Translations under genes and position numbers: made by a program
Shown here: positions 26,487-38,388 of the stretch, one piece after another
How the letters are laid out: every line of letters begins with the position of its first letter
How positions within the stretch are numbered: the stretch's first letter is position 1
Notes under the pieces: generated by a model
What the model saw: the letters and a program-made list of their open reading frames with translations, nothing else
Database searches by the model: none
Told to the model about the DNA's origin: nothing
From: Polaromonas sp. SP1
GTDB lineage: Bacteria; Pseudomonadota; Gammaproteobacteria; Burkholderiales; Burkholderiaceae_C
Assembly (NCBI RefSeq): GCF_003711205.1
Contig: NZ_CP031013.1
Span: 4,382,501-4,446,500, forward strand
Direction: 5' to 3'
Length of the DNA: 64,000 nucleotides

Positions 26487-26521
26487 AGATATGGCCCCCA
26501 CGCTTTTCACTTCGTGTAATA

Positions 26522-26580
26522 CGCTGCCCCCCGAGGGGGCTGTGCTTGCTTGGGGCGGCCCGGCGCTGCGCACGTCGGCT
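26522..26580. repeat. GC-rich hairpin repeat (gccccccgagggggc) between gcvH and gcvP
   Basis: A 6-bp stem with a three-base cga loop at 26526-26540 is followed by cttggggcggcccggcgctg. I associate this type of intergenic string with Comamonadaceae genomes. It has no T tract, so it is a weak terminator at most, and it lies inside the gcv operon. Confidence 0.55.
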
Positions 26581-26615
26581 AGCGAATGTTTACCCTCCCG
26601 TTTCTAGGACCCGAT

Positions 26616-29510
<2,895 letters not shown>

Positions 29511-29511
29511 T

Positions 29512-30267
29512 TTGGACACGCAGCTCATCCTGATCGTCGCGGGCGCAGCGGCGGCCGGGTTTGTGCAGGGCCTGTCGGGCTTTGGCTTCAGCCTGGTCGC
29601 CATGTCGTTCTGGGCCTGGTCCATCGACCCGAAGCTGGCCGCTGTCATGGCGGTGTTCGGTGGGCTGACGGGCCAGCTCATGGCGGCCTTCACGGGCAGC
29701 CGCATCACCGACTGGAAGCGCCTGCTGCCCTTTCTGGCCGGCGGGCTGCTGGGGCTGCCGCTGGGTTTGCTGTTGCTGCCGCGGCTTGATGTCCAGCTGT
29801 TCAAGCTGTTTCTCGGCATGCTGCTGGCTGTGTGGTGCCCTGCCATGCTTTTTTCAGGCAAGCTTCCCCGCATCCACCACGGGGGCCGCGTGGCCGACGG
29901 CGCCATCGGCGTTGCCGGCGGGTTCATGGGGGCCTTGGGTGGTTTCAGCGGCGTCATTCCGACGCTGTGGTGCACCTTGCGAGGCTACGAAAAGGGCGCC
30001 CAGCGCGCCGTCATCCAGAACTTCAACCTGGCGGTGCTGACCGTCACCATGGCCAGCTACGTCGCCGCCGGCCTGGTCACCCGCGAGACGCTGCCCATGC
30101 TGGCCATCGTGGCGCCTGCTGCGCTCATCTGCGCCTGGTTGGGCGGACGGGTTTACACGGGCATCAGCGACCTGGCTTTTCGCAGGCTGGTGCTGAGCCT
30201 GCTGACCTGCTCCGGTGTTGCCATGCTGGTGTCGTCGGTGCCGGTGCTGCTCAAGCGCCTGGGTTGA
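29512..30267 (+). CDS. TauE/SafE family sulfite or anion exporter
   Basis: This 251-residue membrane protein has about eight helices and the duplicated TauE/SafE pattern (AAAAGFVQGLSGFGFSLVAM, GFMGALGGFSGVIPTLWCTL). It starts with TTG at 29512, one base after the gcvP stop. It is convergent with the sulfite dehydrogenase genes, so export of sulfite or a related sulfur anion is a reasonable guess. Family members also move sulfoacetate and other organic anions. Confidence 0.83.
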   Translation: MDTQLILIVAGAAAAGFVQGLSGFGFSLVAMSFWAWSIDPKLAAVMAVFGGLTGQLMAAFTGSRITDWKRLLPFLAGGLLGLPLGLLLLPRLDVQLFKLFLGMLLAVWCPAMLFSGKLPRIHHGGRVADGAIGVAGGFMGALGGFSGVIPTLWCTLRGYEKGAQRAVIQNFNLAVLTVTMASYVAAGLVTRETLPMLAIVAPAALICAWLGGRVYTGISDLAFRRLVLSLLTCSGVAMLVSSVPVLLKRLG

Positions 30268-30285
30268 GCAGCAACCGCTTTTCCA

Positions 30286-30936
30286 TCATTGCTTCAGCAC
30301 AAAGCCCGCGAGTGCCTTCAACTCCTGCGGGCTCAGATTGCCAAACGGCGGCATGACGACAGGCCCCCACTTGCCCGACCCACCGGCTTTGATGCTGGTC
30401 TCCAGTTTGGCCAGCGCCTGCGGGTCGTTTTTGTATTTGACCGCCACGTCGTGATACGCCGGCCCCACAATCTTTTGTGAGACGGCATGGCAGCCGAGGC
30501 AGGCATTGGCCTTGAGCACGGCCTGCACGTCCACCTCGGCAGCGGGTGCGCCGGGAGCGGCAGGCGCCGGCTTGGCAGCCACCACGGGCCCGAGCGTGGG
30601 CTTCGCGCCGCCATAGGTCACCGCCAGGTATTCGCCGATCTGCGCCACGTCGCTGTCGCTCAGCGGTGCCGCGTAAGCGTGCTCCATCTTGCGCACCTCG
30701 GCCGTCCACTGCGTTGCCGTCATGGCCGGTGGTTGCTGGCTGATGTAGTCGGCCGAATGGCAGATGCCGCACTTTTGCATCGCGATCTGGTAGCCGGCCA
30801 GTTTGGACGGCTTGAGTTTGGCGTTCTCCAGCGGCAAGGTCACGGTCTGCACGGCTTGCGCCCATGCAGTGCTGCAGCCCAGGGCCAAAACAGCTGCGGA
30901 CAGGACACGCGCGGCATTTAAATTGAGGAGGTTCAT
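30286..30936 (-). CDS. sorB: Diheme cytochrome c, electron acceptor of sulfite dehydrogenase
   Basis: This 216-residue exported protein has a signal peptide ending at TAWAQ and two heme c motifs, CGICH at 56-60 and CLGCH at 146-150, joined by an Ala/Pro linker at about 118-135. The first half resembles SorB-type cytochromes. The second half, with GPVVMPPFG as the Met ligand region, resembles cytochrome c551/c552. It follows the molybdoenzyme gene by 9 bases. The usual SorB has one heme, so this looks like a fused redox pair. The symbol is tentative. Confidence 0.8.
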   Translation of the reverse strand: MNLLNLNAARVLSAAVLALGCSTAWAQAVQTVTLPLENAKLKPSKLAGYQIAMQKCGICHSADYISQQPPAMTATQWTAEVRKMEHAYAAPLSDSDVAQIGEYLAVTYGGAKPTLGPVVAAKPAPAAPGAPAAEVDVQAVLKANACLGCHAVSQKIVGPAYHDVAVKYKNDPQALAKLETSIKAGGSGKWGPVVMPPFGNLSPQELKALAGFVLKQ

Positions 30937-30945
30937 GGCGATCCC

Positions 30946-32172
30946 TTAGACCGCTACAAGGCGAGTGGTTTCAATGACATTGCGCGCATAGCCGCCCGGG
31001 TTCCAGGTCGCCGTGGCAGGTTGCACATCGCCCTGCATGTTGGTGGCCCGCACCATCAGCTTGAACTCGCCCTTGCGTTGCGGCGTCATGTCAAAGCGCC
31101 ATTCGCGGAACGAGAAACGCCCAAGGTCCTTGCCCAGCACAGCCTCGCGCCACTGCTGCCCGTCTTCCGACACCTCGACCTTGCGGATGCCGCTGCCGCC
31201 GTCAAAGGCAATGCCTTTGAGCTGCGCGGGCTTGCCCACCGGCAGGCGCGCCCCGCCCGCCACGCTGGTGATGAAAGAGCGCACCGGCAGCGTCGTGAGC
31301 GGCCGCGTCGCCGTGGGCGCGGTGCCGGCCGGCACGCAGTGGCAATCGTTGTCGGGCACGCGGTAAGCCGTCGACATGAAGAAGCCCTCAAAGTTGTGGT
31401 CCATCACGACGATTTCGCTCAAATGCTTGACCCAGTAGGTGCCGAAGTAGCCCGGCACGATGAGTTTGATCGGGTAGCCGTTCAGGAAAGGGATGTCCGC
31501 GCCATTCATCGACCAGGCCACGATGGGCTCGGCGCTCAGCGCCAGGTCGATGTTCAGGGCCTTGATGAAATCCGGCGTCTGGGGCAGCACAGGCGTGTCC
31601 AGCCCGTTCAATGCGACCTGTTTGGCGCCGGGCAGCACGCCGGCTTTTTCCAGCACGGCCCGCAGCGGCACGCCCACCCACCGCGCATTGCCCATGGAGC
31701 CGTTGCCCAGCTGCGCGCCAAAGACACGCGGCTCAAAAAACCCGCGGCTGTTGCCCGAGCACTGGTTGACCGCCACCACTTCGACCGGCGCGGCCAGCGC
31801 CTTCAGTTCCGCGAGTGAAAGCGACAGCGATTGTTTGACGTGGCCGCCGACCCGCAGGCGGTAAGTGCTGGCATCGATGCGCTTGGGGATATTGGCCAGG
31901 TGGTAACGCACAAAGAAGGCGTTGTTGGGTGTGATCGCGCCTTCGCTGAATGCGCTGAACGGCGTTTCAAGGTGCGGCGGCCTTGTGGTGACCCGCAGCA
32001 GCGGGCGTTTGCCCGGGTAGGTGACCAGCTCACGCTCGCCGTTGCCGAAGGGCAGCGTTTCACGCCCCCTGGCGAACCCCTCCAGCGGAAGGCCGCCGAG
32101 CGCCGCGGCCCCGAAGCCGGCACGCTGTAAAAACTGTCTCCTGCGGGCATCGTGGTCATCGCGATGGTTCAT
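30946..32172 (-). CDS. sorA: Periplasmic sulfite dehydrogenase, molybdopterin subunit
   Basis: This 408-residue protein has a twin-arginine signal (ARRRQFLQRAGFGAAALGG) and a sulfite-oxidase fold. The molybdenum-binding Cys138 lies in AVNQCSGNSRGFFEPRVFG, and ATRPLTTLPVRSFITSV leads into the dimerisation domain. It oxidises sulfite to sulfate in the periplasm and passes electrons to the adjacent cytochrome. I use ATG 32172 with AGGAC upstream. The open frame extends further to 32235 without Tat-like sequence. Confidence 0.9.
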   Translation of the reverse strand: MNHRDDHDARRRQFLQRAGFGAAALGGLPLEGFARGRETLPFGNGERELVTYPGKRPLLRVTTRPPHLETPFSAFSEGAITPNNAFFVRYHLANIPKRIDASTYRLRVGGHVKQSLSLSLAELKALAAPVEVVAVNQCSGNSRGFFEPRVFGAQLGNGSMGNARWVGVPLRAVLEKAGVLPGAKQVALNGLDTPVLPQTPDFIKALNIDLALSAEPIVAWSMNGADIPFLNGYPIKLIVPGYFGTYWVKHLSEIVVMDHNFEGFFMSTAYRVPDNDCHCVPAGTAPTATRPLTTLPVRSFITSVAGGARLPVGKPAQLKGIAFDGGSGIRKVEVSEDGQQWREAVLGKDLGRFSFREWRFDMTPQRKGEFKLMVRATNMQGDVQPATATWNPGGYARNVIETTRLVAV

Positions 32173-32341
32173 GGGGCGTCCTCTTTTTTTGGGATGAATG
32201 GTTGCCGCAGGCTTGGCGATACACGGCCATCCCATGATAGGGGCAGCAGCCCGCCGGGCGCGGGAGGATAATCCCGCATCGCCCCGCGCAGGCCTGAAAG
32301 CCCGGCGGAAATCACCTCCCGCACCTGAAAGCCCTCACCCC

Positions 32342-32740
32342 ATGAAAATCCTGATCGCCACCCTGGCCTGCTTCGCCTTCTCCACCGCCGCCCTGGCCGC
32401 AGCCCCGGCCGAAACCCTGCCCAGCGGCGTCAAGGTCGTGCACACCAAAGACGGCACCGGCCCGCAGCCCAAAGCCAGCGACACCGTGAAGGTGCACTAC
32501 CGCGGCACGCTGGCCGACGGCAAGGAATTTGACAGCTCCTACAAACGCGGCGAACCCGCTACCTTTCCGCTGAACCGTGTGGTGCCCTGCTGGACGGAAG
32601 GCATGCAAAAGATCAAGGTCGGCGGCAAAGCCACGCTGACCTGCCCGCCCGCCACGGCCTATGGCGAGCGCGGCGCCGGCAATGCCGTGCCGCCCAATGC
32701 AACCCTCACGTTTGAGATCGAGCTGCTGGCGATCCAGTAA
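32342..32740 (+). CDS. Periplasmic FKBP-type peptidyl-prolyl isomerase
   Basis: A 132-residue exported protein with a signal peptide (MKILIATLACFAFSTAALAA) and one FKBP domain: VKVHYRGTLADGKEFDSSYK, FPLNRVVPCWTEGMQKIKVG, PPATAYGERGAGNAVPPNAT, FEIELLAI. It would assist folding of periplasmic proteins. The start is at ATG 32342, because upstream in-frame codons have no signal-like sequence. It is divergent from sorA. Confidence 0.92.
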   Translation: MKILIATLACFAFSTAALAAAPAETLPSGVKVVHTKDGTGPQPKASDTVKVHYRGTLADGKEFDSSYKRGEPATFPLNRVVPCWTEGMQKIKVGGKATLTCPPATAYGERGAGNAVPPNATLTFEIELLAIQ

Positions 32741-32755
32741 ACAAACAGCCAGAAA

Positions 32756-33631
32756 CTAAAGGCCGGCGTCCAGCGCTGCAAGAAGCGCTTCATCAAACGC
32801 GCCGGCCCGCTCAAACTGCACCCAGTGGCCGGCGTCTTCAATCAGCGCCAGGCCCCTGAAATGCGGTGCCTTCTCCAACGCCGCCTGCAGCAAGTCGAGT
32901 TTGTCGCGGTACAGTGCATCTTCACGGCCATACACCGCATACACCGGGCATTTCAAGCGCGCCAGTGCCTTTGCCAGCGCATCGGTGCGCGCCAGGCTGC
33001 GGCCTTTCATGCGGTCGCGCAGCACATTGGCAATGTGAAGGCGCAGCGCAAGTTCGGTAATGGATTCCTCGTGGTGGAGCATCAGGGCCGCCAGGTTATG
33101 TCGGTGGATGGCGTCACGCTCAGCCGGATCGGTGAGATGCCGCCAGGCGCGCAGCCGTATCGCCTTTTCAAGGGCCACACCCAGGCCGGGAGCGCCCACC
33201 AGCACCACACGCGCAGCCCGGGCCGCAAAGCGTTCAGCGATAAAGCCGGCCACCATGCCGCCGAATGAAAACCCCACCAGGTCGCAGGCGGCGGCGCCCA
33301 CCAGCATGTTCAAGCCCTCCTCCATAGGTTCGGGCAGCGCATCGGCATCGCTGCCGCCCGCCGGCACGGCCGAGTCCCCAAAACCCGGAAGATCCGGCAC
33401 CAGCACCCAGCGGCCCGAATCCACCAAGGCAGGGATGTTGCGCAGCCAGTGCATCCAGCTTCCGCTGCCGCCATGCAAAAGCACCAGGGGCGCGAGTTCG
33501 GGCCGGCGTGTCGCTTGCCCCCAGGTGTGCCAGACCATAGCCCCGCTGCCGCAGGGGGTTTCAATGCGGCTGGCGGTACGCAAGAGGGACTGCGCCTCAA
33601 AAGGCAGTGCGGGAACGAACGGATCTGTCAT
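32756..33631 (-). CDS. Alpha/beta hydrolase
   Basis: This 291-residue alpha/beta hydrolase has an oxyanion-side motif [20 protein letters not shown], nucleophile elbow GFSFGG and a C-terminal catalytic His in [22 protein letters not shown] contains the likely catalytic Asp. Overall it resembles meta-cleavage-product hydrolases and esterases. It is convergent with the FKBP gene and divergent from the flavin monooxygenase. Substrate unknown. I use ATG 33631, with a TCCTCC ribosome-site complement. Confidence 0.85.
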   Translation of the reverse strand: MTDPFVPALPFEAQSLLRTASRIETPCGSGAMVWHTWGQATRRPELAPLVLLHGGSGSWMHWLRNIPALVDSGRWVLVPDLPGFGDSAVPAGGSDADALPEPMEEGLNMLVGAAACDLVGFSFGGMVAGFIAERFAARAARVVLVGAPGLGVALEKAIRLRAWRHLTDPAERDAIHRHNLAALMLHHEESITELALRLHIANVLRDRMKGRSLARTDALAKALARLKCPVYAVYGREDALYRDKLDLLQAALEKAPHFRGLALIEDAGHWVQFERAGAFDEALLAALDAGL

Positions 33632-33730
33632 GGAGGATTTATACCCTGCCACCCGTGCGGCCATCGTGAAGCTCCTAAACTGGCCTGCCGCCCCTTGCTA
33701 CAAGGCGCGCACCTCTCACAACACACCCCC

Positions 33731-34720
33731 ATGATTCCCTTTTCAGTTCTCGATCTGTCGCCCATCGTCAAGGGCGCCACCGCCGCCGACGCCTTTCGCA
33801 ACACGCTGGCGCTGGCCCAGCATGCGGAGCGGCTGGGCTTCAAGCGCTTCTGGCTGGCCGAGCACCACAACAACCCCGGCATTGCCAGCGCAGCCACCGC
33901 GGTGGTGATAGGCCATGTAGCCGGCGGCACGAAGACGATCCGGGTGGGCTCGGGCGGCGTGATGCTGCCCAACCATTCGCCGCTGGTGATTGCCGAGCAG
34001 TTCGGCACGCTCGCCTCGCTCTACCCCGGCCGCATCGACCTGGGCCTGGGCCGCGCACCCGGCACCGACCAGCCGACCGCCCGCGCACTGCGGCGCGACC
34101 ACCAGAACAATGCCGACACCTTTCCGCAGGACGTGCAGGAGCTGCAGCACTACTTCGGCGATGTCGAGCCCGGCCAGAGAATCCGCGCCGTGCCGGGTGC
34201 GGGCCTGAAGGTGCCGCTGTGGATACTGGGCTCCAGCCTCTTCGGCGCGCAACTGGCCGCCGCGCTGGGCCTGCCCTTTGCCTTTGCCTCGCATTTCGCA
34301 CCCGACATGCTGATGCAGGCGCTGGAGATTTACCGCGACCGTTTTGAGCCGTCGGCGCAACTCGACAAGCCTTATGCCATGGTGGCGGCCAATGTGGTCG
34401 CCGCCGACACCGATGAAGCGGCCCGCTACCAGCAAACTTCTGTCCAGCAGGCCATGACCAACCTGTTGCGCGGAACACCCGGCCCGATGCCCCCGCCGAT
34501 TGACGACATCGAAAGCTACTGGTCGCCCGCCGAGAAAGCCGGGGCACAGCGCATGTTGCGCTATGCCCTTGCCGGCTCAGCCGCGACGCTGCGGGAAGGG
34601 CTGCGGGATTTCATTGCCCAGACGCAGGCGGACGAGTTGATCGTGACCACGCACATCTATGACCCCGAGATCGCCAGACGCTCACTCGAGATCGTTGCGC
34701 AGGTGCGAGACACGCTGTAG
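33731..34720 (+). CDS. LLM-class flavin-dependent oxidoreductase
   Basis: This 329-residue luciferase-like monooxygenase is of the MsnO8/YhbW type: [74 protein letters not shown] and [20 protein letters not shown]. It uses FMN (or F420) on an unknown small substrate. ATG 33731 is chosen because upstream codons overlap the divergent hydrolase gene. Such genes are widespread and often lack phenotype. Confidence 0.87.
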   Translation: MIPFSVLDLSPIVKGATAADAFRNTLALAQHAERLGFKRFWLAEHHNNPGIASAATAVVIGHVAGGTKTIRVGSGGVMLPNHSPLVIAEQFGTLASLYPGRIDLGLGRAPGTDQPTARALRRDHQNNADTFPQDVQELQHYFGDVEPGQRIRAVPGAGLKVPLWILGSSLFGAQLAAALGLPFAFASHFAPDMLMQALEIYRDRFEPSAQLDKPYAMVAANVVAADTDEAARYQQTSVQQAMTNLLRGTPGPMPPPIDDIESYWSPAEKAGAQRMLRYALAGSAATLREGLRDFIAQTQADELIVTTHIYDPEIARRSLEIVAQVRDTL

Positions 34721-34755
34721 GAACTCTCGCCTGCCGCGGTGCCAGCCTCAGCAAG

Positions 34756-34808
34756 TGCTATTGTTTTTATAGCTACTTGCCCACGTGTTCATTGGGCTGG
34801 AGCCCTAA
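34756..34808 (+). repeat. Dispersed repeat family A, copy 2
   Basis: tgctattgtttttatagc is followed by acttgcccacgtg and gggctggagccc. It sits between the luciferase-like gene and the YitT gene. This is the clearest copy in the window. Confidence 0.85.
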
Positions 34809-34934
34809 AACACCATTGATCACGATCCATGGCCCGGACCGGCCGGTCGCACGGATTGGCTGGCAAGCGCCCATTTGGCACAGATCATGCTGCGCCTGAA
34901 GTACCCGTCCGCGGGCACTATTCCAGTCTCCGAT

Positions 34935-35546
34935 ATGGCCCCATTCCCCGCCCCCGAACGCCACACCCTCTTTGATGATGCCCAAGGCATCTTCACGGGT
35001 ACGTTGTTTGTGTCGCTGGCGATGGTGATCTTCAACCAGGCGGGGCTCTTGACGGGCGGTACGGCCGGCGTGGCCTTTGTGCTGCACTACGCCACCGGCG
35101 TGAGTTTCGGCAAGCTGTTCTTTCTGGTCAACCTGCCCTTTTACTGGTTCTCATGGACCCGCATGGGGCGCGAATTCACCATCAAGACATTTCTGTCAAT
35201 TGCATTGCTGTCGCTGCTGGCGGACTGGTCACCCAGGGTGTTTGACATCGCGGACATTCATCCGCTGTATGCCGCACTGGTGGGCGGCCTGCTGCTGGGA
35301 ACCGGCTGCCTCTTCCTGGCCCGGCACCGGGCCAGTCTTGGCGGCGCCACCATCGTAACGCTCTACCTGCAGGAAAAGCACGGCTTGCGCGCCGGCAAGG
35401 TGCAGATGGGCATTGACTCCATCGTGGTGCTGCTCGCTTTGTTGGTGGTGCCGCCTGAGCGCGTCGCTTATTCCGTGATGGCCGCCGTGCTGATGAGCCT
35501 GTTCCTTTGGGTCAATCACAAGCCCGGCCGCTATACGGTGACCTGA
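34935..35546 (+). CDS. YitT family membrane protein
   Basis: This 203-residue protein has five to six helices and the YitT/DUF161 pattern: FNQAGLLTGGTAGVAFVLHY, GKLFFLVNLPFYWFSW, GLLLGTGCLFLARHRASLGG. Function is unknown, though the family is related to small membrane transport-type proteins. ATG 34935 gives the family-like N-terminus. The open frame begins 20 codons earlier. Confidence 0.83.
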   Translation: MAPFPAPERHTLFDDAQGIFTGTLFVSLAMVIFNQAGLLTGGTAGVAFVLHYATGVSFGKLFFLVNLPFYWFSWTRMGREFTIKTFLSIALLSLLADWSPRVFDIADIHPLYAALVGGLLLGTGCLFLARHRASLGGATIVTLYLQEKHGLRAGKVQMGIDSIVVLLALLVVPPERVAYSVMAAVLMSLFLWVNHKPGRYTVT

Positions 35547-35586
35547 ACGGCACAAAGCCCCGGCGGCTGGCCGGCTCCACGCTGGC

Positions 35587-36003
35587 TCAATCGCCTCCGC
35601 CTACCTTGCCCCGTGAAGACTTGATTTCCGATCGCTGGCTTTTGCCTACCAGGCGGCGCTGTTTGGAGCCATAGGTGGGCTTGGTCGCCCGCCGCGCCTT
35701 GGGCGGGGTAGAGACACCGTCCACCACTTCCTGCAAACGCGCCAGCGCATCGCTGCGGTTCATCTCCTGCGTGCGGTACTGCTGCGCCTTCAGCACCAGC
35801 ACGCCCTCTTGAGTGATGCGGCTGTCGGACAGGCACAGCAGGCGTTCCTTGATGGCCTCGGGCAGTGAAGAGGCGTGGATGTCAAAGCGCAGGTGCACCG
35901 CGCTGGACACCTTGTTGACGTTCTGCCCACCCGCCCCCTGCGCACGGATGGCGCTGAACTCGACCTCGCGTTCGTCAACCGGGAATTTCGGTGGCGCGGC
36001 CAT
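35587..36003 (-). CDS. arfB: Alternative ribosome-rescue factor ArfB (peptidyl-tRNA hydrolase)
   Basis: This 138-residue protein has the release-factor GGQ motif at 25-27 (RAQGAGGQNVNKV), QYRTQEMNRSDAL and a basic C-terminal tail (KARRATKPTYGSKQRRLVGK) that enters the empty mRNA channel of stalled ribosomes. It frees non-stop ribosomes by hydrolysing peptidyl-tRNA. It lies 18 bases after aroQ and may be read from the same transcript. Confidence 0.93.
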   Translation of the reverse strand: MAAPPKFPVDEREVEFSAIRAQGAGGQNVNKVSSAVHLRFDIHASSLPEAIKERLLCLSDSRITQEGVLVLKAQQYRTQEMNRSDALARLQEVVDGVSTPPKARRATKPTYGSKQRRLVGKSQRSEIKSSRGKVGGGD

Positions 36004-36021
36004 GGTCAGCGCCTAAATGGT

Positions 36022-36471
36022 TCAGCCAGCCAGTTCTGCCAGGCCTGCGATGGCGAGCGCGTAGCCCTTCACACCAAAGCCCGCCATCACCGCCTTGGCC
36101 GCCGGTGAAATATAGGAGTGGTGGCGAAAGGCTTCACGTGCATGCACATTGCTGATGTGCAGCTCGATCAGCGTCACGCCCGCGCCTTTGATGGCGTCAT
36201 GCAGCGCCACGCTGGTGTGGGTGTAGGCGCCGGCATTCAGCACCACACCGGCCAGCGTGCCGGCGGCCTGCGCGCGGCCGGCTTCATGGATGGCGTCGAT
36301 CAGCGCGCCTTCATGGTTGCTCTGGCGAAAGTCCAGCTTGAAGCCGTGGGCCGCGCAGGCCTTGACGCACAGGGCCTCGACGTCGGCCAAAGTCTGCGAG
36401 CCGTACACGGCGGGTTCGCGCGTGCCCAGCAGGTTGAGGTTGGGACCGTTGAGGACCAGGGCTGTTTTCAT
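36022..36471 (-). CDS. aroQ: Type II 3-dehydroquinate dehydratase, catabolic context
   Basis: This 149-residue enzyme converts 3-dehydroquinate to 3-dehydroshikimate. It has LNGPNLNLLGTREPAVYG with the active Tyr, LNAGAYTHTSVALHDAI, and ELHISNVHAREAFRHHSYIS with the catalytic His. It overlaps the Gfo/Idh gene by 4 bases and is the last of an operon with dehydroshikimate dehydratase and pca genes. A degradative role in quinate breakdown is therefore likely, whatever it also contributes to biosynthesis. Confidence 0.93.
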   Translation of the reverse strand: MKTALVLNGPNLNLLGTREPAVYGSQTLADVEALCVKACAAHGFKLDFRQSNHEGALIDAIHEAGRAQAAGTLAGVVLNAGAYTHTSVALHDAIKGAGVTLIELHISNVHAREAFRHHSYISPAAKAVMAGFGVKGYALAIAGLAELAG

Positions 36472-37595
36472 GAAGCGGCTCTTTCGATGTGTTCAGGTTG
36501 GCTGATTCTTGTGGCGAGGTCTTGCAGGGCGACCACCTGGCCGGTGGCAATCGAGCGCCGCACGGCTTCGACGGCGCACAGGCTCTGCAGGGCATCCGTG
36601 ACGGTGATTATCGGTGCTGCCTTGCCGTCTATCAAATCGCAGAAATGGTCCAGCTGTGCTGCCAGCGGGTCCACGGCTTCCAGCGTGAGGTTTTGCTCCG
36701 TGAAGGGCGTGTTCCAGCCCGGCTCGCCGCCGCCTTCGGGGCCATGCGTCCAGCTGTGCAAGGTAGGCACCGCCATGGAGCCTTTTGTGCCCGCAATGAA
36801 GTAGCAGTCTTGTGACGGGTAACGCGCGTAAGCCGTGTTCTCGCCCGAGGTCTGCTCCCAGCTGCGCGGCGACGCCACGGTGTCTGACAGCGTGAAGGTA
36901 CCCAGCGCGCCGCTGGCGAACTTCAGCGTCATCACCGCCGTGTCTTCCACCGCCAGCTGCCGCACGGCGTGGGATGCCACGGCGTAGACCGATTCCAGCT
37001 CACCGCACAGGTAACGCAGGTTGTCCATCTCGTGGATCAGGTTGATCAGGATGGGGCCGCCGCCCGGCTGCTTGCGCCAGAGGCCTTGCTCAAAGTAGCT
37101 GTCGGGCTTGTAGAACTGCGCGCTTCCCGTCACCGTGACCACACGGCCCAGCAGGCCCGACCGTATGGCGCGCCGCGCCGCCTGGAGCGTGCTGCTGTAG
37201 CGCCGGTGGTGGCCCACCAGCATGGGCGTTGGATTTTGGGCCAGCGCCCCGGCCAGCTGCAAACCGGCCTCCAGTGAATCGGCCACGGGCTTTTCAATCA
37301 GGGCCGGTACGTGGTGCTGCGCGCACACCAGCGCGCCAGGCACATGCAAGTGGTTGGGCGTGGCGAGGATCACGCCGTCCGGCCGGGCCGCATTCTGCAC
37401 AGCAAACAGCGTCTCCAGGCTGTCGAAGTGCGGCACACCCAAACCGGCAGCCAACTCTTTTGACGCAGGCTGTGGGTCCACCACGGCACACAACCGGGTG
37501 CGTGGGCTCGCCTGGATCAGCTCGATATGCCGCCGGCCAATGACGCCGGCGCCCGCCACGGCGATGCGCAGCGTGGCATGGCCGGGCGAAGACAT
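36468..37595 (-). CDS. Gfo/Idh/MocA family dehydrogenase
   Basis: This 375-residue NAD(P) oxidoreductase begins LRIAVAGAGVIGRRHIELIQ and has the family's HVPALIEKPVADSLEAG (EKP motif) and GGGPILINLIHEMDNLRYLC (catalytic His region). It sits between pcaD and aroQ in the operon. It might oxidise quinate or a related cyclitol or sugar acid, since no classical quinate dehydrogenase gene is seen in this group. I use ATG 37595, one base from the pcaD stop. Confidence 0.83.
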   Translation of the reverse strand: MSSPGHATLRIAVAGAGVIGRRHIELIQASPRTRLCAVVDPQPASKELAAGLGVPHFDSLETLFAVQNAARPDGVILATPNHLHVPGALVCAQHHVPALIEKPVADSLEAGLQLAGALAQNPTPMLVGHHRRYSSTLQAARRAIRSGLLGRVVTVTGSAQFYKPDSYFEQGLWRKQPGGGPILINLIHEMDNLRYLCGELESVYAVASHAVRQLAVEDTAVMTLKFASGALGTFTLSDTVASPRSWEQTSGENTAYARYPSQDCYFIAGTKGSMAVPTLHSWTHGPEGGGEPGWNTPFTEQNLTLEAVDPLAAQLDHFCDLIDGKAAPIITVTDALQSLCAVEAVRRSIATGQVVALQDLATRISQPEHIERAAS

Positions 37596-37596
37596 G

Positions 37597-38388
37597 TCAG
37601 CGCACGCTTTCGAAAAAGCCCACCAGCAAGTCCGCAAAGGCGGCGGGCTGCTCAACTGCGCTCAGGTGCGCGGCGGGCAAGGTGCGCAACTGGGCGCCTT
37701 TGATGCTCCTGGCAATCGCCCCCGACATCGCGACGGGCGTGGCCTCGTCGCGCGTCCCGCCAATCACCAGGGCCGGGCATTGAATGCTCCCGTTGCTGGC
37801 ACGAAAGTCGATATTGGCAACCGCTTCGCAGCTGGCGGCATAAGCCTTGGCATCGGTCTTCTCCAGCTGCAGGCGCAATGCCGCCACGCGCTGCTGGCCG
37901 CCACCCGCTTCGTCGGCCCGAAATTCAGGCGTGAACCAGCGCTGCATCGCGCCGTCGGCAATCGCCGCCACGCCCTGCTCCAGCACGGTCTTCACGCGCG
38001 CCGCCCACATGGCACGCGCCGCATCGTCGTAGTGCATGGCCGCGTTGGCGATGGTGATGCTTTTGAGCAGCTGCGGGTGCCGCACAGCCAGCGCCTGCGC
38101 GGTCATACCGCCCATGCTGAGGCCCACAAAATGCACCGGGCGATTGCTGTGCGCCTTGATCAAACCAGCCACATCGTCAGCCAGCAAGTCGATGGTGTAC
38201 GGACCAGGTACGGCTTCCGATTGCCCATGGCCCCGGTGGTCATGGCGCAGCACGGTGTAGCGGCTCTTGAGCGCGGCGGCCACGCCGTCCCACATGCTGG
38301 TGTCGCAGCCCAACGCATGGCTGAGGACGACCACCGGCCCCCGGCCTTCCTGGGTCCAATGCAGATGCGGCTTTGTCATGCCGTTCAT
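37597..38388 (-). CDS. pcaD: 3-oxoadipate enol-lactonase
   Basis: This 263-residue alpha/beta hydrolase has VVLSHALGCDTSMWDGVAAA, RHDHRGHGQSEAVPGPY, nucleophile elbow GLSMGGMTAQALA and PALVIGGTRDEATP. It hydrolyses beta-ketoadipate enol-lactone to beta-ketoadipate. It overlaps pcaC by 4 bases, and its position in a pcaB-pcaC-pcaD run makes the assignment firm. Confidence 0.9.
   Translation of the reverse strand: MNGMTKPHLHWTQEGRGPVVVLSHALGCDTSMWDGVAAALKSRYTVLRHDHRGHGQSEAVPGPYTIDLLADDVAGLIKAHSNRPVHFVGLSMGGMTAQALAVRHPQLLKSITIANAAMHYDDAARAMWAARVKTVLEQGVAAIADGAMQRWFTPEFRADEAGGGQQRVAALRLQLEKTDAKAYAASCEAVANIDFRASNGSIQCPALVIGGTRDEATPVAMSGAIARSIKGAQLRTLPAAHLSAVEQPAAFADLLVGFFESVR

Noticed and set aside
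26522..26580. Terminator ending the gcv transcript before gcvP
   Set aside because: The hairpin lacks a T tract and gcvP is expected to be read with gcvTH.
34721..34934. Possible gene between the luciferase-like and YitT genes
   Set aside because: The gap holds repeat family A and a short leader. No frame has a start signal.
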